From Xanthostigma xanthostigma (Eukaryota; Arthropoda; Insecta; Raphidioptera; Raphidiidae), in NCBI GenBank assembly GCA_963575645.1, contig OY754464.1:67678948-67742947 (forward strand): a stretch of 64,000 nt of DNA, written 5' to 3'. Each line of letters starts with the position of its first letter. Within the stretch, counting starts at the first letter, position 1. Positions 1 to 10,790 of the stretch are shown piece by piece. The position numbers were made by a program, and so were the translations under genes. The notes beneath the pieces were generated by a model. That model was given only the letters and a program-made list of their open reading frames with translations. It searched no databases and was not told the origin of the DNA.

Positions 1-1020
1 ATTTAATTCGTAATAAAAAATAGTATGTGCAACTCGTGCGGCATTGTCGCACTAGTTGCACAATATACTATAATATAATCAACGCCATTCGCAGAGCACA
101 ATACTCGTGTGTGTTCTACGTGGCAGATGTTCTTGCGTTTAAGCGCTGTTCTGCGCTCCGAAACAGCACATGAGACGTCATCAGATACCCCTGGTGTACA
201 GCGAGTAACTCCTAGCCTGTTATTTAGATCGGCTTCGAGCTGCATTTACCGTCAGCACATTAGTACAAATAAACATCTATCTGTGTCATATGTTAGAAGT
301 ATCTCATTCAGTCAACAGTTTTAACGGATTTGATTCGGCGGTACGTATGTCGTATACACGGCTTATGGCAGTAGTGTCTAGTGTTACAGTGTATACTGTA
401 GTTCGTCAACAGTGTTTGAAAAAAGTTCATAATTAAAACAGCATATAAACATGGATGTGATTCATAATTCAATTAAACCCCTATCTCAGTCCTAGCCCGG
501 ACTAGAAGATGTCTTCGGTTGTTTCTGCACAATGCCCATTTGAAATATCCACACGCCGCGCCGCCAGTGGTATAACATGCGCTATGGCCGCTTTCACTGA
601 CATGGTAATCCTAAAATCTAGACCGGCAGGTCCCATTTTTCGAGTTTTCGCCTTAGGATATCTCGCGTTTACGAAGAATCTGAAAAAACTCGTCTCTTTA
701 ATTTTTTTGAGAATACGTTTCTCGTTTCGATAATTCAATAACATGTCTCTAGTATATATATATATTTTTTTTTGCTATGAATAAAGCGTCGCAACTAGCA
801 AGCTTATATTTCCTGTAAATAGACCAAGCTCGAGGATCACACTGTTATCATGGGGCCATTGTTGTGATTTACCAATCATTTTTAGAATTAAATAATCAAT
901 GGATTATAACAAATTAATGTATTTAGTAAATATTTTGAAAAACCAATAAGAATAAACTATAGGTAATATTAGTAAAAAAAAAAACTTTTATTGAAATGTG
1001 CTAGAAAGGAAAAAAAATAA
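1..1020. other. No recognisable gene
   Basis: AT-rich DNA. Both strands are open over about 509-733 (roughly 75-80 codons each), but neither translation resembles a family I know and no splice context supports it. The region around 740-770 is a TA-repeat and T-run. Confidence 0.4.
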
Positions 1021-1127
1021 TTTTTAATAATTTACGTTCATAGTTATAAAAGCGTGGGTTGTGACTAATAAACTGTAGCAGAGTTCAGAACCCACGCTTT
1101 TATAATTATAAACCTAAATTATTGAAA
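1021..1127. repeat. Hairpin / palindromic repeat
   Basis: A perfect 17-bp inverted repeat (TTATAAAAGCGTGGGTT at 1044-1060, its complement at 1089-1105) extends imperfectly to about 1024 and 1127. The loop is about 28 bp. It fits a tiny fold-back MITE; no target duplication was identified. Confidence 0.6.
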
Positions 1128-1350
1128 CATTATTTTTGAAGTGAAACTTTTTAGGCGCGTTAGGGAGTAAATTGGCCTTGATCATACAAAAAGGAAACGC
1201 TTCCCCTTCTCGGGCTTTAACCGGCAGTTGAAAGGAAAGGTAATATATACTTAGGATTTTCTCTAAGTTGCGGAAAAAATTCCATATTACCATTTCCTGA
1301 TCCTGAAATAATAAAATCGTCAACAGATGCTAGAATCTAAGAAGTTTCAC
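1128..1350. repeat. Dispersed repeat (AAACGCTTCCCCTTCT type), copy 1
   Basis: Shares the core AAACGCTTCCCCTTCT followed by a CAGTTGAnAGGAA block with 48595-48700. Similar gtttcact/aactttt words with GCGCG(T/C)TAG lie near both edges. It is not coding in any convincing frame. Confidence 0.4.
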
Positions 1351-1975
1351 TTTTAACGCGCTAGAGTCTCATACATACTTTTTCCTTTTGAGTACAATTC
1401 AATAAAAGCTTATCATAACAAGTAAACAAAAAAAACATTTTTTTAAACAAGTTTTAGTTGTTAATAAAAATGAACTAAAAAGTTAAAAATAATTTTATTC
1501 CGATTAGAAATAAGTCGTTTTATACGTACTTATCACAGTCTCAAGTTTTCAAATAAAAGCGAGTTACACACCGTCCTTTTTTCATTCTTGTTATTAAAAT
1601 GTAGATAATACGTTTTTATATGAAAACTTGAGACTGTGATAATAAAACGACTTATTTCTAATCGAAGTAAAATTATTTTTAACTTTTTAGTTCATTTTTA
1701 TTAACAACTAATAAAAGCTTGTTTTAAATTTTTTTTTTCGTTTATTTGTTTTCAAGTTTTTAGTGTGCTTTATTAAAAATGCGATTTGCATCCGTGTGAA
1801 AGCCAATTAGTTATTATAATATTGTATTGTCATCGGAACTACGTACGTATGCAAAATTTCAGCTCAATCGAATAACAGGAAGTGGGTCAAAAACATGCAA
1901 GATTTGATTTCAGACAGACGGACATCGGTACAGGTGAAACTAAATAGAAGCTTATAAAAAAAAATGTCTTACCTA

Positions 1976-2353
1976 CAGTGGCGGATTTAAGAAAAAAGAC
2001 CTTGAACGTATATTTGAAAGTAATTGCCAACTGAATTTTTATTCCCTGCAGGTGGCCCTCTCGAGGGCCATCTAGAACGTTTTCAACAAGTCAGAAATAT
2101 TGGACAAATATTGAGAAAATCGTAGACGTTTATAATGACTGACTTATTACATAAATAAATAATAATAATATAATAATAATAATTCATTTAATTTTTTATT
2201 TCATTTATTTGCTGTCTACAAGCGAATCTCAAAAATATTTTTCAAAAAGTAACAAAATCCGTAAGTAACTTTTGGCAAGAGGGGCCCTCAATGCCTTCAA
2301 CGGGGGCCCAGTGGGCCAATGCTCCTTTGCTCCCCCTGTTAAATCCGCCACTG
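1976..2353. mobile_element. hAT-type non-autonomous element (copy 1)
   Basis: The terminal inverted repeats are CAGTGGCGGATTTAA and its complement, and the element is flanked on both sides by the exact 8-bp duplication CTTACCTA (1968-1975 and 2354-2361). CAGTG termini with 8-bp duplications are diagnostic of the hAT superfamily. It is 378 bp long with no transposase frame, so it must move in trans. It sits in the spacer of the large inverted repeat and is therefore younger than it. Confidence 0.9.
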
Positions 2354-3270
2354 CTTACCTAATATTTTTATTCAAATAATACGCGCATAGAATTAAATAA
2401 AAACAGTTGATTTATTTTAAACGAACCTTTTATACAGCGCACCTCATTTCAAGAAGTAGCACAGCAAAGATGTAGTCTTCGGGATGTTAATCTATGTGGG
2501 TGAAATTCACCATGACTCGACATCAGCAGGCAGGTATAGAACATAGTTACCGTGAAGGGTGTGTAGCCGTATCTCGTATTCATAATGATTGTCGTTCGGT
2601 CTGACAATAGTAGCTAACGGCTCGATTGTAGTTCGATGAACTCGTCGACACGATTCATTGTTAACGATTTGACGTGTGCTCTGTCTGCGTGTGGGACCAT
2701 AGGCTGGGAGGATTTTACTTTATACCTATACTGTGCTTTTCTACTGTTGCCCAGATAATATGCTTACGCGCTTAATTGCTGTACGACAAATTACAAGCTT
2801 TTATTTGGTTTCACCTGTCCCGGTGTCTGTCTGTCTGAAATCAAATCTTGCAAGTTGAATTTGACCCGATTCCCGGTTTTAGATTGAGCTGAAATTTTGC
2901 ATACCTACGCATGTAGTTCCGATGACAATACAATATTATAGTAACTAACTGCCCGTTCCGGCTTTCGCACGGTTGCAAATCGCACTTTTAATAAAGCACT
3001 CTAAAAACTTAAAAAGAAATAAATAAAAAAAACATTTTTTTAAACAAGCTCTTATCAGTTGTTAATAAAAAAGAACTAAAAAGTTAAAAATAATTAGAAA
3101 TAAGCCGTTTTATACGTACTTATCACAGTCTCAAGTTTTCAAATAAAAGCGTGTTACATTTTAATAGCATCATGGGAGAAAAAAAAGGGTGTAACACGTT
3201 TTTATTTGAAAACTTAAGACTGTGATAAGTACGTATAAAACGGCTATTTTCTAATCGGAATATACAATTA

Positions 3271-3433
3271 TTGTAAGATTAAAGGATGAATCCTGGGGGC
3301 AAACTTTATGCCATCTTCGGAGATGACATAAAGTTTGCCGAAACGTCAGACAATAAAATGCAATAAATAAACCTTCAGTATTTGCTTAGTTCATCGATCC
3401 TATGCCACCAGGATTCATCCTTTAATCTTACAA
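3271..3433. repeat. Palindromic element with a GCCGAAACGTC motif
   Basis: The ends TTGTAAGATTAAAGGATGAA and its complement are inverted. Inside is a strong hairpin (GGCAAACTTTATG pairing with CATAAAGTTTGCC, then 5 bp closed by a TCGG loop) followed by CCGAAACGTCAGACAATAAA. A second copy in reverse orientation lies at 27404-27526. The GAAACGTC tract recalls the 3' part of hammerhead motifs reported in Penelope-like elements, but this copy is a plain hairpin rather than a full ribozyme core. Its insertion splits the right arm of the large inverted repeat. Confidence 0.5.
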
Positions 3434-3806
3434 CATTTATACAGGATCATCATCACTCTAAATTATTAGAGTTATTTTTCACAATAATAAAATTATTTTT
3501 AACTTTTTAGTTCTTATTTATTAACAACTAATAATATTATGTATAAATATCTTAGCTCTTTATGGTAGTTCGAGTGCCAAATCTTCGAGTCAAAAAAAAA
3601 AAAACGTAACTCGACTTTTAGTAGCTGAATTGAAACCCGAGACTTGAATCTTTCCCACTGCGATGATGAAAGTTGCCAACAATGCGCACGCCCAAAATAA
3701 TAATACTGTGAGCTTATTTCATCTCACTAATGAGCAACCCCTCCCGTATGCACCCGTGTTACTCAAAAACATACAGCCATTTTTACGTTTAGTTATTTTT
3801 TCTGTA

Positions 3807-4704
3807 GGGTAGGACGGGGGAATGGCGTTCACTTAAGGAAAACATGGTGTATTTTTTAAATTATTTATTATGAATCAAAATTAACAACAGTAACAAAGTC
3901 TTTAATTATCGAGTAATCAACAATTTAACAACAGAAGCATATATCTTTCACCTACTAGTAGTAGGAAAACATTATTAAAAAAACATGTTTGAGCGGCATT
4001 GCCCCTGACTTTGGGTAATGCCGCTCAGGGTCTCATAAAGAAGTGTACCCAATCCAATCTGGCTGTTTTTCTGCTTTAATCAGTATTGTTTGTGATATTG
4101 TTGCGCTCAGCAAATTTATAAACAAGTTTATGCAAATCTGCAACATTGAGTCCATAATATAGCGAGCCCAGCAACTTAACGTTCAGCAATTTCAGTTTCT
4201 TGCTGTTGGGTGGAAAACGGGCTTCTTCGGTCCAAGCCGCTTTAGCGGTGGTCCTTTGACGATTTCTTGGCATATCTAACTAAAACAATAAAAAAATAAG
4301 TCACTAAGGGGTAATGGCGCTCAGATGAGCGGTATAACCCCAACCGGTCGTTTTGTAATTAATTTGAAATTTTAAAAAAATCATACACGATTGTTGAAAA
4401 TTGACTGCAATATCACAAAATAGAATAGTTTATTGGCAGAAAAGTAAAATTAGTAATTAAATAAGCATTAAAGTTTTGGACTTACCGACAAAAAACACCT
4501 AATTAAAAATTAGATCAGTGCGGCCGCAAACGAAGAAACGCTCTTCACGGTCACATGACGCGAGCTGACTGTCTGTTTGCAACGCTGTCTAGTAGAGGCC
4601 CCCTCCCCTCGCGCTTCACGCGACGTGACGTGTCGCTACTTTTCTTTTTGACAGAGTTACAGAGGTGGCCATTACCCAGTGAGCGCCATTCCCCCTCCCT
4701 CCCC
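3807..4704. mobile_element. pogo/Tigger-like deletion derivative with internal motif repeats
   Basis: Terminal inverted repeats of about 27 bp: GGGTAGGACGGGGGAATGGC at the left and GGGGAGGGAGGGGGAATGGC, complemented, at the right. TA dinucleotides flank both ends (3805-3806, 4705-4706), as in the Tc1/mariner-pogo superfamily. A 65-codon relic frame on the minus strand (4076-4273) begins like CENP-B/pogo proteins. Two internal hairpins (3991-4026 and 4308-4341) repeat the terminal word GGGTAATGGCGCTCA. The element is 898 bp and cannot encode a full transposase. Confidence 0.75.
4076..4273 (-). pseudogene. Relic of a pogo-like (HTH-psq/CENP-B type) transposase
   Basis: A 65-residue frame starts MPRNRQRTTAKAAWTEE, which matches the usual N-terminus of pogo/CENP-B/jerky proteins (Met-Pro-Arg, a basic run, then Trp-x-Glu-Glu before the first helix of the psq helix-turn-helix). 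The middle does not follow the domain. The last 20 residues (around LHKLVYKFAERNNI) resemble a later, internal transposase segment, so an internal deletion probably fused two distant parts. Full-length members are about 400-550 residues. It lies inside the TA-flanked element, in line with this assignment. Recognition is by eye only. Confidence 0.55.
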
Positions 4705-5062
4705 TACTTCTTCGGACTTAATAGTTTTATAATATCCGTATTTAACTTTTTCGAGTATACCAAGTCCAGTTCTGTAAATACGAATTTTCGTACAGTTTTT
4801 CTAATAAAAGTGAGCGTACTGTATTGTACTCTTCCTTTGTGATGATTTGTTATTGCTTTCTTTAATAATATACATCCTGAATATGCATTAAAGTTTAATA
4901 TCTCATTCACGTTCTGTACTAATTTGCCTACGTAGCGTCGTCCATCGCGTTGGTTCTGTTGCTCGTCTATATATACATTACGCGTTCACTATGTTAAAGT
5001 ATCTACGTTGCAGCTAATTTTTTGTGTACCTATATCTTTAGATTGACAATGTAATTTTTAGG

Positions 5063-5518
5063 CGCGACCTAAATCCTACAATCCTAATAATATACAAGTA
5101 CCAAAAATGACGAAAACTTTCAGCCAAAACCACGCGGTATTCCTTGGTCCCAAACTATATAACAACATACCTGTAAAGCTCAAAACAATTCAAAATATAA
5201 AAACTTTCAATAAAAAAATATTCAACTGGCTGTTCCATGACGAGAAATCAAAAATTATATACGACATCCTCAAATAATCTGACTGGACTAACTGAATGGC
5301 TATTAACACATTATAACATATAAAATGTTTAATTTATTATTATAATTATTATTTTCCTTTATTTTCATTTTCATTTATTTAATAAGCACGTCTGCAGTAA
5401 TAATTTTGGACTCCTGTCCTAGCACTGGTCACCCAAGTTGGGCAGGATATCCTCTATTTGTATATTTAGTATATTTTGTATATTTTATTGAGGAAAATAA
5501 AAAATAAATAAATAAATA
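5063..5518 (+). mobile_element. 5'-truncated non-LTR retrotransposon (LINE) 3' end
   Basis: An open stretch of 71 codons ending at 5277 contains GPKLYNNIPVKLKTIQNIKT followed by FNKKIFNWL. This matches the C-terminal tail of CR1/Jockey-like reverse transcriptases (G-x-x-LYN-x-x-P, then F-K/N-K-x-L). A 240-bp 3' UTR follows and ends in (AAAT)n at 5490-5518, the kind of short A-rich tail left by target-primed reverse transcription. Upstream of 5063 the frame is closed and the rest of the element is missing, so this is a dead 5'-truncated copy. Confidence 0.7.
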
Positions 5519-6230
5519 AAGCATAGCGGGAAGCCTTCATGTGTATTAGTGCTAGTTTGCAAAAAATGGGTAAAAAACATTGTTTCGAAGTGGAAACTAC
5601 AAAAAACGATGCTAAATGTATGAATACTACACAGTTTAAGAAAAATATTGTACCAATCGTTCAATATTATTTTTAAGGCAGCAAACAGATAACTTTATTT
5701 TTATTAAAAAATAAAATTTGTTTTGTAAATACATGTTTTTTTTCATAAGGAGAGTCGCAAAAAAATTTAAAACCTCGTACTGGGCCGCGATCAAAACAGT
5801 TTGGGAAACGCTGCCTTAGGCCATTGCTATCAGGTATATATTGTATAGGTAATATAAGATCGTATTATGTAACATCTGCCACGCAACAAATGTTGTGGCC
5901 ACAGCCTTCAGTCCCAAACAGCAAGAAGAAATTGCTTGCTGTCTGATCTGATATTGAAAACACAACAAAACTTTCATAACTCAAACTAAGAATTTATTCA
6001 CAGCGTGTGCCGCCAACATTTATTCTCAGCTTTATAGTTTGCGACTAACTTATCCGCTGCTTGTTCTATTTAACTATCAAACTTTTGCCAATTTTTGTTT
6101 AATAAATTTAGCTGTACATAAGTATACCATCATGACTTGTTAGTGTATTTGTCATACGGCAATAGGATTTTTGCAGTTTTTTGAGTTATAAGGCCCGGTG
6201 CGGAAATTTTATGAGCAGTAAAATCAATCG
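5519..6230. other. No recognisable gene
   Basis: AT-rich sequence without supported coding, RNA or repeat structure beyond short A/T runs. Confidence 0.4.
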
Positions 6231-6293
6231 GTGAGGCGTTACGCTCCACCGCTTCAAGTGTGGCGTTACGCTCGTCCGCTTCAAAAGAGACAA

Positions 6294-6427
6294 ACATATA
6301 TATCTGTAGGATTTAACGTGCGAAAGAATGAGATGGAATACATATCATTTGTGCGATGTATGTGTATGTACAGAGACATACATATGTCTGTAGAATTTAA
6401 CGTGCGAAAGAATGAGATGGAATACAT
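6294..6427. repeat. 84-bp tandem duplication
   Basis: ATTTAACGTGCGAAAGAATG and the flanking 50 bases recur with an 84-bp period (starting 6311 and 6395). Just upstream, GCGTTACGCTC is also repeated. The frame open across both units is a consequence of the duplication, not a gene. Confidence 0.6.
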
Positions 6428-6768
6428 TACACAGCGTATCTAAGGAGTAAACTCCAGTCGTGCGTCGGAGCTGACACACACACTTTTTTTTAAGCAGTCA
6501 CTACTCACTGATACGTTTTCTGATAACAAACATCATGGCGGACGATAACGCTTGGTAAATTTTAATCAAGCACGGTCCATTCTTCATTCAAGACCATCCC
6601 TAACAATTCTTATATCAAAATCTACATGCGTTTGTGTGTATTATAGGCATGTGAATAGACGTGGACTTTTATACATCATGCACAAAAATTGTTGGAATCA
6701 TAAAGCTACAGATACACATGCTCATTAATAGCACAAGAGCATGCTTTTTTCGAGCAAATGCTACCTAG

Positions 6769-7142
6769 TAGTATGTGTGTACGTTCCTTGCTAGAAATTA
6801 GCATGCTACGATGGTGCGGTGTGGTGGGGCGCGCGCTAAAAGCAAGTCTAAACGTGTTTGCTTATTAGCATGCTACTTTACTCTTCCTCCCATAGCAATA
6901 TAGATATCTGGACAATATATTGAGTGAGCTGTTTTATATTTTAGTGAGTTGTGTTTAGTATGTGTGTACGTTCCTTGCTAGAAATTAGCATGCTACGATG
7001 GTGCGGTGTGGTGGGGCGCGCGCTAAAAGCAAGTCTAAACGTGTTTGCTTATTAGCATGCTACTTTACTCTTCCTCCCATAGCAATATAGATATCTGGAC
7101 AATATATTGAGTGAGCTGTTTTATATTTTAGTGAGTTGTGTT
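6769..7142. repeat. 187-bp tandem duplication
   Basis: Two head-to-tail copies (6769-6955 and 6956-7142) read as identical, starting TAGTATGTGTGTACGTTCCT. The identity indicates a recent duplication, or an assembly duplication. It lies wholly inside the TIR element at 6701-8018. Confidence 0.85.
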
Positions 7143-7207
7143 GTGAAAAATGGCGCGTTGGGGAGACGAAAAGACATTAAATTTTATTATTATATTATCG
7201 TGTAGAC

Positions 7208-7742
7208 CAGTGATTCCCAAAGTGGTCTATATCGACCCCCAGGGGTCGATGACAACTTGCAAGGGGTCCATGTCAGCGGGAAAAAAAATTGGGGGTCCAT
7301 GAAATGAAAATGGGGGTCAACGATAGTGAATTTCCTAACAAAAAAAGGAACAAACGACATCATTAACCGAAGAGATTTAAGATTAAATCTACCTAAATTG
7401 ATGCCAAATGTTGAAAATTTATTATTAAAGGATCAGGTTCATCCCTCACACTAAAAGCATTTACTTTTTGCTTAGTTATTTTATGTAACAGAAAGTAAAT
7501 TTTAATTTGATTCGTTTAATTTGAATCTGATTAATAAATGTATAAAACTAAACATTTTACACTACATTTCACTACCGTTATAAATTTAAATCGTTCAAAG
7601 TGAGTAGCACTATACCGGTTGTCAAAAATACATTTGAAATTAATGAATTTGCAAAAAATCAATATCAGATAAGCAGGGGGTCTACCCAAAACCGAAAAAC
7701 ATGGCAAGTGGTCTACGAGACAAAAAAGTTTGGGAACCTCTG
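7208..7742 (+). mobile_element. hAT-type non-autonomous element (copy 2)
   Basis: Ends CAGTGATTCCCAAAGTG and, complemented, CAGAGGTTCCCAAACTT. The exact 8-bp target duplication GTGTAGAC lies at 7200-7207 and 7743-7750. The element is 535 bp and keeps the last codons of a hAT transposase at 7365-7454. It is homologous, in opposite orientation, to 15849-16355, whose target duplication is the near-identical GTGTAAAC. Confidence 0.93.
7365..7454 (+). pseudogene. hAT transposase C-terminal relic
   Basis: Reads NRRDLRLNLPKLMPN, then VENLLLKDQVHPSH and a stop. The pattern D-LRL-x-L-T/P-x3-P-x4-L-x4-Q-x-H-x-SH is what I remember as the extreme C-terminus of ZBED/Buster-like hAT transposases. About 30 residues remain of an expected 600 or so. 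The related copy at 16108-16227 preserves the same end with a few substitutions, so both descend from an internally deleted parent. Confidence 0.7.
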
Positions 7743-8018
7743 GTGTAGACAATAGGTTTTGGACGTTTCGAATCGCAAGCAATAACACGATATTATTGAG
7801 TTCAATACGGAGTGCCAATTGATTCTGCATGATAATTTCTAATTAATAGCAAGTGTACCTGGATTGTTTGCTTAAAGCATACTCATTCAGGAGTATGCTT
7901 AAAACTAGCGTGCTTTTTGCTGGCAAATGTGTACAGTTCAAGAGCATGATTATTTTAAGCATACTCATAAGCATGCTTTCTAGCGTGCTATTATAGAGCA
8001 TGTGTATCTGTAGCTTTA

Positions 8019-8567
8019 AGATAGATAGATTATAGACGCTCGACAGCTATAAGGTTATTAACGTCTTGAGCTTCTGTTCATTATTTGCTGCGTCTTTGGC
8101 AGCATCGTCGGCTAACTCATTATCTCTGATCTCCATATGACCAGACAGTAGTTCCAATTGAGATTAATAAGATTTTTCATAAAATAAAAGTATAAAATAC
8201 TGCAAACAGCCATTGATAGAGTTGCTCAAAGCAAGAAAGGAGATCTGTTGCTACCCAAAATCAAATTGTATATATTATTTGAATGATCGCGAGTATGATG
8301 CTTGAATTACTTGCATACTCCATTTTTTTTTAGGTTTGTTTCATTCACGAAGAAGATATGTGCTCTTTAAAATAAAATATAGTTTCCCTGTTCGATATTT
8401 TCTAAACTAAAAATTACTTCCCGCAGTATTTGTGGCGAGTTTTTTTTTTTTTAACAACTGTGAAACAAACGGATGCGACAGTTCCTCCGCTAGCCGTCCG
8501 GTGATCGCGTGACCAGCGGACGTAACCATTGCACACGCGCTCGTGTACAGTCTCTTTGGTCACAGAA
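8019..8567. other. No recognisable gene
   Basis: AT-rich sequence with A/T runs and no supported feature. Confidence 0.4.
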
Positions 8568-8988
8568 ACGTAAGACCGCTGCACACGAAGCTGGATTTGT
8601 CTCTATAGATTCCTTGGCAGATTTACCTACTAGTTTTCTTGCTTTTATATAAGCTCGCTGCACACGAGACGTCTTTTCAAGCTTGTTTTGTGGATGGATC
8701 TGGTGCGCGCCGCAGTGACAGTTCAAATATAAACACAGAGCAAAACGTGTCTATTGTTTGACTCTGAGCCGAATGACGCTAAGTTGGTTTGTGGACGTTT
8801 GTTCATGTCGCCCACGTGACAAAATACTGTTTCCCGATTGGTTCTTGCTCAGAGCAAGCAGAGGACCTAGCAAGAAAAAAAGCCCCTGTTCTAATTTTAA
8901 AATCCATCTTGTGAACTAGCCGGTGAGTCCGCAGTGACGTCATTTCAAGGCTCGTAGCCAGCCTGCCGGCCAGCAGAAGTCTCAGCAG
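8568..8988 (+). mobile_element. Family C MITE, copy 1
   Basis: Shares several blocks with 28223-28650 and, inverted, with 47631-48055, 26365-26810 and 23340-23590: CATGTCGCCCACGTGAC, AGAGCAAGCAGAGGACCTAG and TTCTAATTTTAAAATC. The family's ends are of the GGCCGCTGCAC type. There is no transposase. Short open frames inside it are not conserved as protein between copies. Confidence 0.65.
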
Positions 8989-9044
8989 TCTATCGAGTGA
9001 GGCTATCCGCGCTTGTGATCGTCACGCTCTAATATTGCAATATT

Positions 9045-9802
9045 TAGTTAAGGCATTTCACCTGAAATATTTGTCGGACGGACTAATTTTGAGATACATC
9101 TTGCAACATTTTTCATTGATGTTCCGCTCCAATTGGTCGTAGCGTGATATTATATAGCCTATAGCCTTCCTCGTTAATGGGCTATTCATAGCGTGACCAT
9201 ACGTCCCGTTTTAAACGGGACCATCCCTTTTTTAGGTTATCTGTCCCCAAAGAAAGCTCCGGGACGCACAATTGTCCCGTTTCCCGAAACCGCGCAAAAA
9301 TTATAGAGCTCGCCGGACGCGAGCGGTGCGGGTTTCTATTTCAGCTAAAAAAAGTAAATTTACTTTAATTAAAAAGATGTAAATATTTAAAAAACTGTAT
9401 ACCTATATCATATTTTTGACAATTGTATTTCAACCAATTGATATTTCTATATTTGTTTATCATAGATATAAGTGTATATACGTTTCTCTTTTCTCATAAG
9501 CAAATGATATAAATATAATATGTTCCTCTGATAAATATAAATATAACTAGATATTTTATGTTGCATATTTTTTAATTTGTAATAATATCTGAGTTTTAAA
9601 AAACATTAAAAATATGTTTTTTTTTATTGAGAACCTGCTAATTGACGTAAATAAACCGATGTCCCGTTTTGAGTAAAAAAACCAATGTTCACGTTAGCTA
9701 TTCAACAAAAAAAATTTTTTTTTCAATTCGAACCAGTAGTTTCTGAGATTAGCGCGTTCAAACAAACAAACAAACTCTTCAGCTTTATATATTACCTATA
9801 GA
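9045..9802 (+). repeat. Family R SINE-like repeat, 3' part, interrupted by a hAT element
   Basis: Shares GCATTTCACCTGAA, GTCGTAGCGTGATATTATAT and the terminal AACAAACAAACTCTTCAGCT...TTTATATATTA with 20400-20637 and 36840-36993. The 508-bp insertion at 9189-9696 splits it exactly in GGGCTATTCAACAAAA, giving an occupied site to compare with the empty copies. Confidence 0.75.
9189..9696. mobile_element. hAT-type non-autonomous element (copy 3)
   Basis: Flanked by the exact 8-bp duplication GCTATTCA (9181-9188 and 9697-9704). The ends are TAGCGTGACCATACGTCCCG and, complemented, TAACGTGAACATTGGTTT. CCCGTTTTAAACGGGA near the left edge is palindromic. No coding remnant was recognised. The host repeat without the insertion is seen at 20530 and 36945. 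Confidence 0.88.
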
Positions 9803-9804
9803 TT

Positions 9805-10450
9805 ATAACGGGGACTAGAAGAATTTTGACTGGCAAACAATAATATGGTTCTTCTATTTAGTTTGTTTAAATTTCTTCATTGTGAACTGTCGTAAAATTT
9901 TTTTTCTGAAATTGACAGAATTTTTATTTAAAGAAATAAGCCAGAACATTTCTGTCAGAAACGAGCGCATCCGAGACAGGACGAATGTCTTGGGAATGGC
10001 CTGGTTATTACTATAAGTTACTTACAATATAAGAGGGAATTACTGGTTCCCATTGGAATGCGACTGCACAAAATATGAATGGACAAGCGTCAGACACAGC
10101 GCGACAATGCCGACTGCTGCGCTGCATAATAATAGCGGCGTGCGTGCCAAAGGCTTTGTAGTGAGAGAAGCCGTGTGCGCTGGGGCTACGCCCTCTGCAC
10201 TTGCCGTGCATCATTTTTGCAGGCTTGCTGTCATCGTTGAGAGAGATATGAAACCTGGACCGAAGATATATTTCAATGAATTAGGACTTTCGAACTTTTG
10301 AAGTTAATTTATTCTGTCAATTTTTTTCGACATCTAGCAATTTTTCAATATTTCGATTTTGCACCTCAATCAATGCAGTGCCCACAATAATCTGTCGCGT
10401 CCATAGGAACCTTAGATATCGCTATTTATATAATAGGTTTAATAACAAAT
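9805..10450. other. No recognisable gene; overlapping open frames near 10.05-10.3 kb
   Basis: A GC-richer patch (10050-10230) is open on both strands for 67-82 codons. Neither translation is familiar and there is no start or splice context that separates them. Confidence 0.35.
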
Positions 10451-10454
10451 CGTG

Positions 10455-10790
10455 AAGTCAGAAGGCGTTGCATTTCACAAAATAATAATTTTCACAAAAT
10501 AATAATGTCAAAAAACTAACTAATATTTGAAATGGCATCCGTTTTTGAACAAATGCAATCTTTTTATTTTATGACAGAACATATGCAATCTTTAAATGTG
10601 TAAGAAAAAAGGACAACCGATCCGCGTAAAATCGAATTTATAGTGTTTATTTCTGTTTTTTTATGTACAAAAAAAACTATTTGCGCGAATTCTGTTATAC
10701 GAAATCTATGTAAAATGTTCTCTTTTGTTTAAGATAGATTTCGAACCGATCTGATTTAAATTGAGCGAATTATAAGCGAAAAACTTTTTT
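10455..10790 (-). repeat. Diverged fragment of MITE-A interior
   Basis: TCTGTTATACGAAATCTATG, ACCGATCTGATTTAAATTG and neighbouring blocks match the interior of MITE-A copies at 33801 and 44247 in the same orientation. Both ends of the element are missing and divergence is higher than among the other copies, so this is an older fragment. Confidence 0.65.

Larger units (their letters stand above)
1425..3540. repeat. Large inverted repeat whose arms are themselves palindromes
   Basis: Outer arms: 1425-1958 and about 2794-3540 in opposite orientation. Each arm holds a hairpin block (about 1428-1562 with 1611-1742 on the left; about 3020-3150 with 3199-3257 and 3487-3535 on the right) plus a 200-bp segment (1752-1958; 2794-3010) containing the words TTTCAGCTCAAT and GATTTGATTTCAGACAGACG. 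The spacer is about 830 bp. Two younger insertions interrupt it: a hAT-type element at 1976-2353 and a palindromic element near 3271-3433 that splits the inner hairpin of the right arm. The arms are diverged but clearly homologous. This is a fold-back element or an old inverted duplication. Confidence 0.65.
6701..8018. mobile_element. TIR DNA element with subterminal AGCATGCT repeats
   Basis: The first and last 23 bp are perfect inverted repeats (starting TAAAGCTACAGATACACATG). The word AGCATGCT and relatives (GCATGCTAC, AAGCATACTC) recur in both subterminal zones. No target duplication is evident. The element contains a hAT insertion (7208-7742) and a 187-bp tandem duplication (6769-7142); subtracting both leaves about 0.6 kb. 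No transposase remains, and the superfamily is not determined. Confidence 0.7.

Noticed and set aside
509-744. Antiparallel open frames of 74 and 80 codons
   Set aside because: No recognisable domain on either strand and no way to choose between them; listed only as unassigned DNA.
6231-6443. 70-codon frame with repeated FNVRKNEMEYI
   Set aside because: The repeat is an 84-bp DNA duplication that happens to stay in frame.
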